This document shows, one piece after another, positions 1 through 10,234 of a stretch of 64,000 nt of DNA; position 1 is the first letter of the stretch, and the number at the start of each line of letters is the position of its first letter. The stretch is taken from contig NZ_CP097463.1 of the NCBI RefSeq assembly GCF_027247405.1, positions 2,046,001-2,110,000 of the forward strand. Reading direction: 5' to 3'. The position numbers and the translations under genes were made by a program. Source of the DNA: Jatrophihabitans cynanchi. GTDB taxonomy: Bacteria > Actinomycetota > Actinomycetes > Mycobacteriales > Jatrophihabitantaceae. Under the pieces are notes generated by a model. The model saw nothing but the letters and a program-made list of their open reading frames with translations. It was not told where the DNA came from and did not search any database.

Positions 1-561
1 CGAGTACAGGAAGAACTTCATCGCCGCGTACTGGCGGCGCGGGCCGCCGAAGCTGCCGATGATGAAGTACATCGGGACCAGCATCGCCTCGAAGAACACG
101 TAGAACAGGAAGACGTCGGTCGCGGTGAACACGCCGATCATGAAGAACTCGAGCAGCAGCAGCAGGCCGAAGTAGTTCTTCACGCTGCGCGGCTTGGCCC
201 CGGCAACCGGGAGTTCCTCGGCACCGGCCTTGCTGTCGAAGGAGTTCCACGACGCCAGGATCACGGCCGGCACCAGCACCACCGACATCGCGACCAGCAC
301 CAGGGCAATGCCGTCGAGGCCGAACGCGAGGTGCACGCCGAAGCTCTTGATCCACACCCAACTGCCCTGGAACTGGAACCGGTCGGCGCCCTTGCCGGTG
401 TCGAAGCTGAACCCGAGCACGGCGGTGTAGACCACCACGATCAGCGAGACGGCGAGCGTCACCTGCTTGGCGAGCGTCGCCTGGGCGTCCTTCATCGAGA
501 AGACCAGGCCCGAGCCGGCGAGCGGGATCAGGACGAGGATCACCAGTGCCACGTTGTTCAC
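1..561 (-). CDS. nuoM: NADH-quinone oxidoreductase subunit M, 5' part (partial)
   Basis: Membrane antiporter-like subunit of respiratory complex I, which takes part in proton translocation. Only the first 187 codons lie in the window; the rest runs off the left edge. The GTG start at 559-561 overlaps the TGA of nuoL (GTGA), matching the overlap style of the whole operon. The N-terminus is hydrophobic. The segment ending FYVFFEAMLVPMYFIIG carries the conserved transmembrane glutamate of NuoM, essential in the family. It follows nuoL, as in the standard nuoA-N order, so nuoN should follow outside the window. Confidence 0.96.
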   Translation of the reverse strand, partial: MNNVALVILVLIPLAGSGLVFSMKDAQATLAKQVTLAVSLIVVVYTAVLGFSFDTGKGADRFQFQGSWVWIKSFGVHLAFGLDGIALVLVAMSVVLVPAVILASWNSFDSKAGAEELPVAGAKPRSVKNYFGLLLLLEFFMIGVFTATDVFLFYVFFEAMLVPMYFIIGSFGGPRRQYAAMKFFLYS

Positions 562-2465
562 TGGAACCTCACCGCCAGCAGCACGGCCACGACGGCGATC
601 GAGCCGCCCAGCATGGACAGCGCGTAACTTCGCACGAAGCCGGTCTGCAGCCTTCGGAGCCGGCCGGAGCCACCGCCGAAGCCCGCCCCCAGGCCGTTCA
701 CCGTACCGTCGACGCCTCGGTTGTCGAAGAAGACCAGCGCACGGGTGAGCCACTGGCCGGGCCGCATCAGCACCGCCTCGTTGAACGCGTCGCCGTAGAG
801 GTTGGCGCGGGCCGCCGTGGTGAGCGGACTGCCCACCGGCTGCTCGACCGGCACCGGACGCGTCCCGAACGCGACCCATGCGCCGAACACGCCGAGCAGC
901 GCCACCACGATGGTGATCACCGCGAGCACGACCGGCGAGATGGTGTGCACCCCCTCTTCCACGCTGTGGCCGACGGACGGGCTGAGCCAGTGCTGCACGC
1001 CGCCGCCGAAGATCAGCAGGTAGCCGCCGACCAGGGACAGGACGGCGAGGATGCCCATCGGCAGCGTCATCACCCGGGACGCCTCGTGCGGGTGCACGTC
1101 GTCCTCCCAGCGGCGCTCGCCGAGGAACGTCATCACCAGCGCACGGGTCATGTAGGCCGCGGTCAGCCCGGCGCCGAGCAGGGCGGCCAGCCCGAGGATC
1201 CAGCCGGACGTCCCGCCCTTGTCGAACGCCGCTTCGATGATCTTGTCCTTGGTGAAGAAGCCGGTGAACGGCGGGATGCCGATGATCGCCAGCCAGCCGC
1301 TCGCGAACACCGCGAACGTCACCGGCATCACCCTCGCCAGGCCGCCGAAGCGGCGCATGTCGATGCGGTCGTTCATCGCGTGCATCACCGCACCCGCCGA
1401 CAGGAACAGCGCGGCCTTGAAGAAGCCGTGACCGAGCAGGTGGATGATGCCGATCGCGTACACGCCGGGCCCGAGCCCCACGGCCAGGAACATGTAGCCG
1501 ATCTGGCTCACCGTCGAGTAGGCGAGCACCTTCTTCAGGTCGTCCTGCCCGAACGCGCTGATGCAGCCGTAGAGGATCGTGACCGCACCGACGATGACCA
1601 CCAGCGTGCGCGCGGCCTGCGATGCGTTGAAGATCGGTGCCGAGCGGGCGATCAGGTAGACGCCCGCGGTGACCATGGTTGCGGCGTGGATGAGGGCCGA
1701 GACAGGCGTCGGGCCCTCCATGGCGTCCGGCAACCAGGACTGAAGCGGCACCTGGCCGGACTTGCTGCACGCACCGACCAGCAGCATGATGCCGATCGCC
1801 GCGGCCACACCCTTGCTCGCGTTGCCGTCGGCGCCGAAGTGCGCGAAGACGCCGGCGAAGGAGGTGCTGCCGAAGTAGGCGAACATCAGCATGATCGCGA
1901 TCGACAGCCCGACGTCGCCGACCCGGTTCGCGAAGAACGCCTTGTTGCCGGCCGTGGCCGCGCTGTTGCGGTTGTAGTAGTAGGAGATGAGCAGGTAGGA
2001 GGCCAGACCCACGCACTCCCAGCCGACGTAGAGCAGCAGGTAGCTGTCGGCCAGCACGAGCAGCAGCATCGCGGCGATGAAGAAGTTGAAGTAGCCGAAG
2101 AAGCGCCGGCGCCCGGGGTCGTGGTCCAGGTAACCGACGGCGTAGATGTGGATCAGCGAGCCGACCCCGGTGATCAGCAGCGCGAAGGTGAGCGCGAGCG
2201 GATCGAGCAGCAGCCCCGCGTCGACCTGGAAACCCGCGACCGGGATCCAGGAGAACAGGTGCTGGTCGACCAGCCGGTTGTCCTGGCCCTTGACCGAGAA
2301 GAACAGGATCACCGTGTACACGAACAGCGCGACGGGCAGCCCGGCACCGAGCAGGTGCCCCCACTTGTCGGTGCGCCGGCCGCCGACGAGCAGGATCGCG
2401 CTCGAGATGAGCGGCAGGGCGATGAGCAGCCAAGCCCCGCTCTGGACGCCGCTAGCTGGGTTCAT
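558..2465 (-). CDS. nuoL: NADH-quinone oxidoreductase subunit L
   Basis: The largest antiporter-like membrane subunit of complex I, 635 residues, close to the usual 600-650. It is hydrophobic throughout. It contains the NuoL/Mrp hallmark segment around YVGWECVGLASYLLISYYY (conserved Glu) and the loop KSGQVPLQSWLPDAMEGPTP, followed by the HAATMVTAGVYLI helix with its key histidine. The ATG start lies 13 bp after nuoK. The stop overlaps the GTG of nuoM by two bases, so the two are translationally coupled. Confidence 0.97.
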   Translation of the reverse strand: MNPASGVQSGAWLLIALPLISSAILLVGGRRTDKWGHLLGAGLPVALFVYTVILFFSVKGQDNRLVDQHLFSWIPVAGFQVDAGLLLDPLALTFALLITGVGSLIHIYAVGYLDHDPGRRRFFGYFNFFIAAMLLLVLADSYLLLYVGWECVGLASYLLISYYYNRNSAATAGNKAFFANRVGDVGLSIAIMLMFAYFGSTSFAGVFAHFGADGNASKGVAAAIGIMLLVGACSKSGQVPLQSWLPDAMEGPTPVSALIHAATMVTAGVYLIARSAPIFNASQAARTLVVIVGAVTILYGCISAFGQDDLKKVLAYSTVSQIGYMFLAVGLGPGVYAIGIIHLLGHGFFKAALFLSAGAVMHAMNDRIDMRRFGGLARVMPVTFAVFASGWLAIIGIPPFTGFFTKDKIIEAAFDKGGTSGWILGLAALLGAGLTAAYMTRALVMTFLGERRWEDDVHPHEASRVMTLPMGILAVLSLVGGYLLIFGGGVQHWLSPSVGHSVEEGVHTISPVVLAVITIVVALLGVFGAWVAFGTRPVPVEQPVGSPLTTAARANLYGDAFNEAVLMRPGQWLTRALVFFDNRGVDGTVNGLGAGFGGGSGRLRRLQTGFVRSYALSMLGGSIAVVAVLLAVRFQ

Positions 2466-2478
2466 GAGCGCGCAGCCC

Positions 2479-2778
2479 CTAGTACTTCAGCAGGTTCGGG
2501 TCGTCCACGGACGCCGACCTGCGGGTTCGGAAGATGGCCATGATGATCGCGAGCCCGACGACGACCTCGGCCGCGGCCACGGTCATCACGAAGAACGCCA
2601 TGATCTGCCCGTCGAGGCTGCCGTTGATGCGGCTGAACGTGACGAGCGAGAGGTTGACCGCGTTGAGCATCAGCTCGACGCACATGAACACGACGATCGC
2701 GTTGCGGCGCACCAGCACGCCGACTGCACCGACCGAGAACAGCGCGGCGGACAGCACCAGGTAGTAGGTCGGCGTCAT
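2479..2778 (-). CDS. nuoK: NADH-quinone oxidoreductase subunit K
   Basis: Small membrane subunit of complex I, 99 residues with three predicted helices, the normal size for NuoK. The middle helix has [13 protein letters not shown], containing the conserved glutamate of the family, and the third helix has the second conserved Glu ([10 protein letters not shown]). The ATG overlaps the TGA of nuoJ (ATGA). Together with NuoJ it forms the hinge between the quinone site and the antiporter subunits. Confidence 0.97.
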   Translation of the reverse strand: MTPTYYLVLSAALFSVGAVGVLVRRNAIVVFMCVELMLNAVNLSLVTFSRINGSLDGQIMAFFVMTVAAAEVVVGLAIIMAIFRTRRSASVDDPNLLKY

Positions 2779-3578
2779 CGCTCGTCACCACCGCGTTCCT
2801 CGAGCTCGCGGGCTTCCCGATCACGCTCGTACGTGCTCGGGGTCTGGCGCCCGACGGACGTCCCGGCCATGAGCGACTCCTGCGAGATGGACCCGTCCGG
2901 CAGCAGCGCAGGCGTGCCGATGGAGTTTCCCGACGACAGCACGCCCGGGCCGGGAAGCGGCTGCGGACGCCCGGAGCGGATCCGCTCGCGCGCGATCGAC
3001 TTCTGCGTCGGCTTCGGCTCGTCGCGCTCGGTGTGCGCGAGCACCATGGCCGCGATCGCCGCGACGATCAACAGCGCCGAGGTGAGCTCGAACGCGAACA
3101 GGTACCGGGTGAACAGCAGCTCGGCGATCGAGTGCACATTCCCGCCGGCCGCGTTCTGCTTGTCCAGGTCGACGGGCGTCTCGTTCGACAGCGCACGGCC
3201 GACGCCGATCGCGACGAGCAGCGCGAAGCCGAGCCCGAACAAGGCGGCCACCCAGCGCTGCCCGCGCAGCGTCTCGACGATCGAGTCGGACGAGTCACGG
3301 CCGACCAGCATGAGCACGAACAGGAACAAGATCATGATCGCGCCGGTGTACACGATGATCTGCACCAGCCCCAGGAACGGGCCCTGCTCGATCAGGTAGA
3401 ACATGCCGAGCGACATCATGGTCGCGACCAGCGAGAGCGCCGAGTGGATCGCGTTGCGCAGCAGCACCATCCCGATCGCGCCGGCCAGCGAGATCGGCCC
3501 GAGGACCCAGAACGCGACGGCCTCCCCGAGGGGGACGTGTCCGTGCATCAGCGGCCCGGCGGCGAGCAGCTCATGCAT
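2775..3578 (-). CDS. nuoJ: NADH-quinone oxidoreductase subunit J
   Basis: Membrane subunit of complex I, 267 residues. The first ~180 residues form the expected five-helix NuoJ domain, including the conserved [22 protein letters not shown] helix region. A hydrophilic tail of about 85 residues rich in Arg, Ser and Pro follows the last helix. Such tails are usual in actinobacterial NuoJ and absent from the 184-residue E. coli protein. The ATG overlaps the end of nuoI by 8 bp, and the stop is coupled to nuoK. Confidence 0.96.
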   Translation of the reverse strand: MHELLAAGPLMHGHVPLGEAVAFWVLGPISLAGAIGMVLLRNAIHSALSLVATMMSLGMFYLIEQGPFLGLVQIIVYTGAIMILFLFVLMLVGRDSSDSIVETLRGQRWVAALFGLGFALLVAIGVGRALSNETPVDLDKQNAAGGNVHSIAELLFTRYLFAFELTSALLIVAAIAAMVLAHTERDEPKPTQKSIARERIRSGRPQPLPGPGVLSSGNSIGTPALLPDGSISQESLMAGTSVGRQTPSTYERDREARELEERGGDER

Positions 3579-4194
3579 GGTGGCGACCCACCTCGATCGC
3601 GATCCCGGTGATCGGCCGGCCCGCCGGGTTCGCCGTGCTCTGCGGCGCGCCCTGCTGCAACGGCGCCTGAGACTCGACCGTGTAGTAGTCCTTCTCGTCG
3701 TCGCCGAGCCGCATCGCGTGCGGCGGCGCCTCCATCCCCGGCAGCAGCGGCGCCATCAACTGCTCCTTCGTGTAGATCAGGTCCTGCCGGTTGTCCAGCG
3801 CCAGTTCGTACTCGTTGCTCATCGTGAGCGACCTGGTCGGGCAGGCCTCGATGCACATGCCGCAGAAGATGCAGCGCAGGTAGTTGATCTGGTAGACCTT
3901 GCCGTACCGCTCACCCGGGGAGTAGCGCTCTTCCTCGGTGTTGTCACCGCCCTCGACGTAGATCGCGTCGGCCGGGCAGGCCCAGGCGCACAACTCGCAG
4001 CCGACACACTTCTCCAGCCCGTCCGGGTGCCGGTTCAGCACGTGCCGGCCGTGATAGCGCGGTGCGGTCTCGTAGAAGTCGAACGGGTACTGCTGCGTGT
4101 ACGTCTTCTTGAACATGGTCCCGAAGGTGAGCCCGAAACCCTTGGCGAAGCCGAGCAGGGTGCCGCCCGGTTCGCCGCTCTGAACGTCAGCCAT
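3571..4194 (-). CDS. nuoI: NADH-quinone oxidoreductase subunit I (2x[4Fe-4S])
   Basis: Peripheral-arm ferredoxin-like subunit that passes electrons through clusters N6a and N6b to NuoB. Two classical 4Fe-4S motifs are visible: [12 protein letters not shown] and [13 protein letters not shown] chose the ATG at 4192-4194 ([11 protein letters not shown]). It has a GGAGG-type ribosome site and gives 207 residues with the usual 8-bp overlap with nuoH. A longer reading to 4269 adds a low-complexity Arg-rich leader that belongs to the nuoH reading region. Confidence 0.96.
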   Translation of the reverse strand: MADVQSGEPGGTLLGFAKGFGLTFGTMFKKTYTQQYPFDFYETAPRYHGRHVLNRHPDGLEKCVGCELCAWACPADAIYVEGGDNTEEERYSPGERYGKVYQINYLRCIFCGMCIEACPTRSLTMSNEYELALDNRQDLIYTKEQLMAPLLPGMEAPPHAMRLGDDEKDYYTVESQAPLQQGAPQSTANPAGRPITGIAIEVGRHHA

Positions 4195-5524
4195 CAGCGT
4201 TGTCTCCCTCCGAGACGGAGGCTCTCGGCGCGGACGTGGTCGCCAGCCGCTTCGGCGTGGGGACGACAAGGTCCATCGGTGGAATCGGGAAGGTGGGCTC
4301 GAGCCGAGCGGCAGCCTCGTCCTCGGCCACCCGGTCCGCGGTTCGACGGGCCGCGGCGCCCTCGAGCACCATGAGTGCGGGGATGACGACGACGATCAGG
4401 ACGAGCGCCAACGGCAGCGCGGTCGCCTTCCACGAATCCCAACCCCGGTCGCGCAGCACATGGATCGCGGTGACGGCGAGGATCCAGACCAGGTTGATCG
4501 GGATCAGCACCTTCCAGCCCAGCTGCATGAACTGGTCGTACCGCAGCCGCGGCAAGGTGCCGCGCAGCCAGACGAACACGAAGATGCACAGCACGACCTT
4601 GATCACGAACCAGAGCATCGGCCACCAGCCGTGGTTCGCGCCGTGCCACAGCGAGATCGGCACCGGGGCGCGCCACCCGCCGAGGAACAGCGTGGTCGCG
4701 AGCGCGGACACGGTGACCATGTTGATGTACTCGGCGAGGAAGAACATCGCGAACTTGAACGACGAGTACTCGGTGTGGAAGCCGCCGACCAGTTCGGACT
4801 CGGCCTCGGCCAGGTCGAACGGGGCACGGTTCGTCTCGCCCACCACGCACACCGCGTAGATGCAGAACGAGACGAACAACGGCACGACGTTCCAGATGTG
4901 CCGCTGGCCGTAGATGATCCCGCTGGTGGACATGGTGTCGCTGAACAGGAACACCGCGACCATCGACAGGCCCATGCCGACCTCGTACGAGATCATCTGG
5001 GCCGCCGAGCGCAGGCCACCGAGCAGCGGGTAGGTCGAGCCGGACGCCCAGCCGGACAGCACGATGCCGTACACGCCCAGACTGGAGCAGGCGAACACGA
5101 CGAGCACGCCGACCGGAAGGTCCGTTAGTTGCAGCGCCGTCTTGTGCCCGAACATCGAGACCTGCGGGCCGAACGGGATCACCGAGAACGCGAGGAAGGC
5201 CGGCACGGCCGACAGGATCGGAGCGAGGAAGTACACCGGCTTGTCGGCAAGAAGCGGGATGACCTCTTCCTTGAAGGCCAGCTTCACGCCGTCGGCGAGC
5301 GACTGCAGGATGCCCCAGGGGCCGGTGCGGTTCGGGCCGATGCGGTTCTGCATCCGGCCGACTACCTTGCGTTCGAAGACGATCGCGAACAGCGTCATGA
5401 CGACGAGGAATGCGAACACGGCGACGACCTTGATCAGCGAGAGCCAGATCGGCTGGTCCCCGAAGCCGGGCAGGTTCTGGGCGCTCGCGACCAGCTCACG
5501 CGCGGAGTGACTGGCGCGGATCAC
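4187..5524 (-). CDS. nuoH: NADH-quinone oxidoreductase subunit H
   Basis: Membrane subunit linking the peripheral arm to the membrane arm and forming part of the quinone pocket. It has 445 residues. The conserved [21 protein letters not shown] region and the acidic loop [20 protein letters not shown] are both present. The last ~80 residues are a hydrophilic extension beyond the core, common in actinobacteria. The start is GTG at 5522-5524, overlapping the TGA of nuoG as GTGA. Confidence 0.97.
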   Translation of the reverse strand: MIRASHSARELVASAQNLPGFGDQPIWLSLIKVVAVFAFLVVMTLFAIVFERKVVGRMQNRIGPNRTGPWGILQSLADGVKLAFKEEVIPLLADKPVYFLAPILSAVPAFLAFSVIPFGPQVSMFGHKTALQLTDLPVGVLVVFACSSLGVYGIVLSGWASGSTYPLLGGLRSAAQMISYEVGMGLSMVAVFLFSDTMSTSGIIYGQRHIWNVVPLFVSFCIYAVCVVGETNRAPFDLAEAESELVGGFHTEYSSFKFAMFFLAEYINMVTVSALATTLFLGGWRAPVPISLWHGANHGWWPMLWFVIKVVLCIFVFVWLRGTLPRLRYDQFMQLGWKVLIPINLVWILAVTAIHVLRDRGWDSWKATALPLALVLIVVVIPALMVLEGAAARRTADRVAEDEAAARLEPTFPIPPMDLVVPTPKRLATTSAPRASVSEGDNADG

Positions 5525-7971
5525 TGTCCACCCCCTGCCGCGGCGGCGGGATCGGCGCCGACGACCGGTGGGGCATCGGCGTTGGCCAGCCGCACGCTCG
5601 CGCCGGACGTCACGCCGAGCGTGCTACGGACCCGGCAGTCGCGCGCGTTGGTCGGCAGCCAGACCACGCCGTCGGCAACGTCGGCTATCACCGCGGGGGC
5701 GACCACGGTGCCGGCGCCGGTCGAGACGGCCAGCGTGCCGCCGTCCCGGATGCCGGCGGCCACCGCGGTGGCGGCGGACAGGATCGCGCGGGCGGGCTTG
5801 GCGGTGCCGGCCAGGTTCTCGTCCCCGTCCTGGCCCCGCCCGGCGTCGAGCAGCTCGTGCCAGGTGGCCAGCAGCACCTCGCCCTCGGCCGGGGTGGGCG
5901 GCGCGGCGGCGGCCACCGCCGGAGCGGCCGGACGGGCGCCCCAGCCACCGAGCCGCGCCAGCTCGGCGCGCACCAGCCCGACGGTGCGCGTGTTGAGCGA
6001 GACGTCCAACTCCTCGGCGAGCGCGTCCAGAACCTGCGCGTCCGAGAGCGCGGTGGTGTGCAGCGTCGCCTCGAACGGGCGGCGGCGCCCCTCCCAGGTC
6101 ACGAACCGGCCGGCCTTCTCGGCGGCCGGCGCGACCGGCAGCACCACGTCGGCGTGCTCGGTGACCACGCTGTGCCGGATCTCGAGCGAGACGATGAATC
6201 CGGCCCGCTCCAGCGCCTGCGCGGCCACTGCGGGGTCGGCGACGTCGTCGGGGTCCACCGCACCGACCACCAGCGCGGCGAGCGAGCCACCCGCCGCGGC
6301 GGCCAGGATGGCGTCCACATCGCGACCCGGTTGCGCAGGCAGCTCGGCCCCCCACACCGCGGCCACCTCGCCACGCGCAGCCGCGTCGGTGACCGGACGG
6401 CCGCCGGGCAGCAGGGTGGGCACCGCACCGGCGTCGACCGCGCCGACCTCGCCGGCACGGCGCGGCACCCAGGCCAGGGCCGCACCGGTGCCGGCGGCCA
6501 GCGCCGCGACCGCGCTCAGCGCGCCGGGCGAGGACGCCAGCCGCTCACCGGCGAGGATCACGGCACCGGGCTGCGCGAGCGCCTCGGACACCGCGGCGTC
6601 CAGCGTGTTCAGCGCGTTCGCCTCGCCGCCGGGGACCGTCTTGATCAGGGTGCCGTCGAGCTTGCGCACCCCGGCGGAGCGCAGCGGCGCGATCGTCCAG
6701 ACCTTCGTCCGACCCAGCCGGGTGCTCTTGCGCAGCCGCAGGAAGACGATCGGCGACTCCTCCTCCGGCTCGAAGCCGACGAGCAGTACCGCAGGCGCCG
6801 CGTCGAGCGACTCGTACGACACCCGTTGCGGCGTGGTGCCCGCGACGTGCGAGCCCAGGAACGAAAGCTCCTCGGCGCTCACCGGGCGGGTGCGAGCGTC
6901 GACGTCGTTCGTGCCGAGGGCCACGCGCGCGAACTTCGCGTACGCGTAGGCGTCCTCCTCGGTGAGCCGGCCGCCGGGCAGCACGCCCACGCCGCCGCGA
7001 TCGATCGCCTCGCGCAGACCCGTCGCCGCGCGCTCGAGCGCCTTGGGCCAGCTCGTCTCGACCAGCTTGCCGTTCTGGTCACGCACCAGCGGGGTCAGCA
7101 GCCGATCGGGTTGGGTCGCGTACCTGAACGCGAAGCGGCCCTTGTCGCAGTTCCACTCCTCGTTCACCTGCGGGTCCTCGCCGGCGAGCCGGCGGGTGAC
7201 CTTGCCGCGGCGGAAGTCGGTGCGTTGGGCGCACCCCGACGCGCAGTGCTCGCAGATCGAGTCGGCCGAGCGCAGGTCGAACGGGCGCGCCCGGAACCGG
7301 TAGGACGAACTGGTGAGCGCGCCGACCGGGCAGATCTGGATGGTGTTGCCGGAGTAGTACGACTGGAACGGGACGTCCTCGCTGGTACTGATCTCCTGCT
7401 GCCAGCCGCGGTCGAACATGTCGATGAACGGATCGCCCGCGATCTGCTCGGAGAAGCGGACGCAGCGCAGGCAGGAGATGCAGCGCTCGCGGTCGAGGAG
7501 CACGTTCGTCGAGATGGCGATCGGCTTGGGCCAGGTGCGCTTGACGTCGCGGAAGCGGGACTCGCCGCGGCCGTTGCTCATCGCCTGGTTCTGCAGCGGG
7601 CACTCGCCGCCCTTGTCGCAGATCGGGCAGTCGAGCGGGTGGTTGATCAGCAGCAGCTCCATGACGCCCTGCTGCGCCTTGTCGGCTACCACCGAACTGA
7701 GCTGCGTCTTCACCACCATGCCGGGCATCACCGTGGTGGTGCAGGACGCGGCCGGCTTGGGCATGCCGCGCCCGTTGCCCATGTCGGTGACCTCCACCAG
7801 GCACTGGCGGCACGCGCCGGCCGGCTCGAGCAGCGGGTGGTCGCAGAAGCGCGGGATCTGGATGCCCAACTGCTCGGCCGCGCGGATCAGCAGCGTCCCC
7901 TTCGGAACCGACAGCTCGAACCCGTCGATGGTGAGCGTGATCAGGTCTTCCTTGGCGGGTGCTTCGCTCAT
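5521..7971 (-). CDS. nuoG: NADH-quinone oxidoreductase subunit G
   Basis: Large iron-sulfur subunit of the peripheral arm, 816 residues. The N-terminus carries the 2Fe-2S site ([18 protein letters not shown]), the His-ligated cluster motif [17 protein letters not shown] and the 4Fe-4S motif [16 protein letters not shown] with CPVGAL. It also has CEHCASGC plus a distal Cys ([11 protein letters not shown]), the extra N7-type cluster found in many bacterial NuoG proteins. The C-terminal molybdopterin-oxidoreductase-like half is Ala-rich and diverged, as usual. The ATG follows the nuoF stop directly. Confidence 0.97.
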   Translation of the reverse strand: MSEAPAKEDLITLTIDGFELSVPKGTLLIRAAEQLGIQIPRFCDHPLLEPAGACRQCLVEVTDMGNGRGMPKPAASCTTTVMPGMVVKTQLSSVVADKAQQGVMELLLINHPLDCPICDKGGECPLQNQAMSNGRGESRFRDVKRTWPKPIAISTNVLLDRERCISCLRCVRFSEQIAGDPFIDMFDRGWQQEISTSEDVPFQSYYSGNTIQICPVGALTSSSYRFRARPFDLRSADSICEHCASGCAQRTDFRRGKVTRRLAGEDPQVNEEWNCDKGRFAFRYATQPDRLLTPLVRDQNGKLVETSWPKALERAATGLREAIDRGGVGVLPGGRLTEEDAYAYAKFARVALGTNDVDARTRPVSAEELSFLGSHVAGTTPQRVSYESLDAAPAVLLVGFEPEEESPIVFLRLRKSTRLGRTKVWTIAPLRSAGVRKLDGTLIKTVPGGEANALNTLDAAVSEALAQPGAVILAGERLASSPGALSAVAALAAGTGAALAWVPRRAGEVGAVDAGAVPTLLPGGRPVTDAAARGEVAAVWGAELPAQPGRDVDAILAAAAGGSLAALVVGAVDPDDVADPAVAAQALERAGFIVSLEIRHSVVTEHADVVLPVAPAAEKAGRFVTWEGRRRPFEATLHTTALSDAQVLDALAEELDVSLNTRTVGLVRAELARLGGWGARPAAPAVAAAAPPTPAEGEVLLATWHELLDAGRGQDGDENLAGTAKPARAILSAATAVAAGIRDGGTLAVSTGAGTVVAPAVIADVADGVVWLPTNARDCRVRSTLGVTSGASVRLANADAPPVVGADPAAAAGGGQ

Positions 7972-9270
7972 TTAGTGTGCTCCTGCCAGGGTGCGCGCGC
8001 CGGCGTGCGGGCATCCGTTGTGCTCGACGTGCGCGAGGTACTCCTCGCGGAAGTACTTGATCGAGGACATCACCGGGCTGGTCGCGCCGTCGCCCAGCGC
8101 GCAGAACGCGCGGCCCAGGATGTTGTCGGACAGGTCCAGCAGCGTCTCGACGTCCTCGATCGTGCCGCCACCGTGCTCCAGCCGGTCGAAGATCGCGACG
8201 TACCAGTAGGTGCCCTCACGGCACGGCGTGCACTTGCCGCACGACTCGTGGGCGTAGAAGTCGCTCCACTTCTGCACGGCGCGCACGACGCAGTCGTCCT
8301 CGTCGAAGATCATCACAGCGGAGGTGCCGTTCATCGAACCGGCCTTGACCGCCGCGTCGAAGTCGAGCGGGATGTCCAGCTGCTCGGCCGTGAACATCGG
8401 TGTCGACGAGCCCCCGGGCGTCCAGAACTTCAGTTCCTTGCCGCGGCTCATTCCGCCCGCGAGCTCGAGCAGCTCACGCAGCGTGGTGCCCATCGGCGCC
8501 TCGTACTGGCCGGGGTTCTTCACCCGACCGGACAGCGAGTAGATGCACGGGCCCGGCGAGCCCTCCGGCCCCATCTTCTTGAACCAGTCGCTGCCGCCGA
8601 GAACGATGTACGGGACGCTGGCCAGCGTCCCGACGTTGTTCACGGTGGTCGGCTTCTGGTACAGCCCGTTGGTGGCGGGGAACGGCGGCTTGAGCCGGGG
8701 CTGGCCGCGCCGTCCCTCGAGCGAGTCGAGCAGCGCGGTCTCCTCGCCGCAGATGTATGCGCCGGCGCCCGCGTGCACGGTGATCTCGCAGTCGAAACCG
8801 GAGCCGAGGATGTCGGTACCGAGGTAGCCGCGTGCGCGGGCCTGCTCGACGGCAGCGGTGACCCGGCGGATCGCGTGCACCGCCTCGCCGCGGATGTAGA
8901 TGAACGCGCGTGCCGCCCGGATCGCGAAACAGCTGATGATGATGCCCTCGACCATCGAGTGCGGGTCGTTCATCATCAGCGGCATGTCGCGGCAGGTGCC
9001 CGGCTCACCCTCGTCGGCGTTGACCACCACGTAGCGATCGCCGCGGGGCACGCCCTTGGGCTCGGCGACGAAGGACCACTTCATCCCGGTCGGGAAGCCG
9101 GCGCCGCCGCGGCCGCGCAGGTTGGCGTCCTTGACCAGTCCGATCAGGTCGTCCGGCGTCATGGTCAGTGCCTTGCGCAGCCCGGCGTAGCCGTCGAGCC
9201 GCTCGTAGTTCTCGATCTTCCACGGCTGGTCGGTGCCGAACCGCTTGGTGAGGACGGGAGCCAGTGGCAC
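7972..9270 (-). CDS. nuoF: NADH-quinone oxidoreductase subunit F (NADH/FMN site)
   Basis: Subunit that binds NADH and FMN and holds cluster N3. The NADH/FMN glycine-rich segment LRGRGGAGFPTGMKW lies near residue 60. ESCGKCTPCREG plus a later Cys (GRAFCALGD) supply the 4Fe-4S ligands. The start is GTG at 9268-9270, preceded by a strong AGGAGG site one base after the nuoE stop, giving 432 residues. An in-frame upstream extension to 9414 is Arg-rich shadow sequence over the nuoE tail and was rejected. Confidence 0.96.
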   Translation of the reverse strand: MPLAPVLTKRFGTDQPWKIENYERLDGYAGLRKALTMTPDDLIGLVKDANLRGRGGAGFPTGMKWSFVAEPKGVPRGDRYVVVNADEGEPGTCRDMPLMMNDPHSMVEGIIISCFAIRAARAFIYIRGEAVHAIRRVTAAVEQARARGYLGTDILGSGFDCEITVHAGAGAYICGEETALLDSLEGRRGQPRLKPPFPATNGLYQKPTTVNNVGTLASVPYIVLGGSDWFKKMGPEGSPGPCIYSLSGRVKNPGQYEAPMGTTLRELLELAGGMSRGKELKFWTPGGSSTPMFTAEQLDIPLDFDAAVKAGSMNGTSAVMIFDEDDCVVRAVQKWSDFYAHESCGKCTPCREGTYWYVAIFDRLEHGGGTIEDVETLLDLSDNILGRAFCALGDGATSPVMSSIKYFREEYLAHVEHNGCPHAGARTLAGAH

Positions 9271-9271
9271 G

Positions 9272-10234
9272 TCAGTCCTCCTTCTTCGCGCTGGTCTTGC
9301 GAACGCGCTTGGCCGGAGCGGCCTTCGGCGTCTCGGCGGGTGTCGACTTCGCCTCGGTCGCACCGGCCGGCGTCGCCGACCCGTCCGACTCCGCGGTCCG
9401 CAGCGGGGCGTCATGCGCGCTCGTGGGCTGGTCGGACGTGTGCGCCGCCGGGGAGCCGGCCGCGCCGCCGCCGTCCTGCGTGGCGTAGGACGGCGCGGTG
9501 TCGCCGCGCTCGAGCGCGAGCTTGACGCCCACCTCGGTCGGCACGCCGCCGCTCGGCGCGTCCTGGGCCAGGCTCTGCTCGTCGAAGAAGCCGGCGACCT
9601 GCCGCTCGATCTGCCTGAACGTGCACAGCGGCGCGCCGCGCGTCGGCACCGGCCGCGAACCGGAGCGCAACTCGTCGACGATGTTGCGCGCGCTGCCGAC
9701 CGTCTGGTTGTCGAAGAACTCGTAGTTGACGGTGACCACGGGCGCGTAGTCGCACGCCGCCAGGCACTCGGCGTGCTCCAGGGTGATCGATCCGTCCGGC
9801 GTGGTCTCGTTGTTGCCGACGCCGAGCGTGTCCTTCAGCGCGGCGAAGATCTCGTCGCCGCCGAGCATGCCGCACAGCGTGTTGGTGCAGACGCTGACCA
9901 GGTACTCGCCGGTCGGGCTGCGCTTGTACATCGTGTAGAACGTCGCGACCGCGGCGACCTGCGCCTTGGTGATGCCGAGCTTGTCGGCACAGAACGCGAT
10001 GCCGTCCGGCGTGACGTAGCCCTGCACCGACTGGACCAGGTGCAGCATCGGCAGCAACGCCGAGCGGGCCTGGCCGGCCGGGTAGCGCGCGATCAGCTCG
10101 TCGGCCTCACGGTCGGTCTGCGCGTCGAAGATGCTCGGATCGCCGGGACGCTCCAGGTTGATCACCGAGGTGCGGAAGTTGACCCCGCCCGCGTCGGTCG
10201 AATCGGTCTGCACCGACAGTCGTGGATTCGTCAC
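9272..10234 (-). CDS. nuoE: NADH-quinone oxidoreductase subunit E with long C-terminal tail
   Basis: Thioredoxin-like 2Fe-2S subunit of the NADH module. The cluster N1a ligands appear as CTNTLC (Cys-x4-Cys) and CLAAC (Cys-x3-Cys). I chose GTG at 10232-10234, which forms GTGA with the nuoD stop and gives 320 residues. A TTG three codons further upstream is possible. The core ends near residue 205. The last ~115 residues are a low-complexity Ala/Thr/Pro-rich tail ending in Lys-rich sequence ([11 protein letters not shown]), longer than in typical NuoE. Confidence 0.94.
   Translation of the reverse strand: MTNPRLSVQTDSTDAGGVNFRTSVINLERPGDPSIFDAQTDREADELIARYPAGQARSALLPMLHLVQSVQGYVTPDGIAFCADKLGITKAQVAAVATFYTMYKRSPTGEYLVSVCTNTLCGMLGGDEIFAALKDTLGVGNNETTPDGSITLEHAECLAACDYAPVVTVNYEFFDNQTVGSARNIVDELRSGSRPVPTRGAPLCTFRQIERQVAGFFDEQSLAQDAPSGGVPTEVGVKLALERGDTAPSYATQDGGGAAGSPAAHTSDQPTSAHDAPLRTAESDGSATPAGATEAKSTPAETPKAAPAKRVRKTSAKKED

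Noticed and set aside
546-2543. Plus-strand open frame of 665 codons opposite nuoL
   Set aside because: It lies antisense to a clear NuoL protein, and its composition is typical of a shadow frame.
5857-9525. Open frame of 1222 codons on the plus strand opposite nuoG/nuoF
   Set aside because: It is a composition artefact of GC-rich codon position bias opposite well-supported nuo genes; the sequence is Arg/His/Gln-rich without domains.
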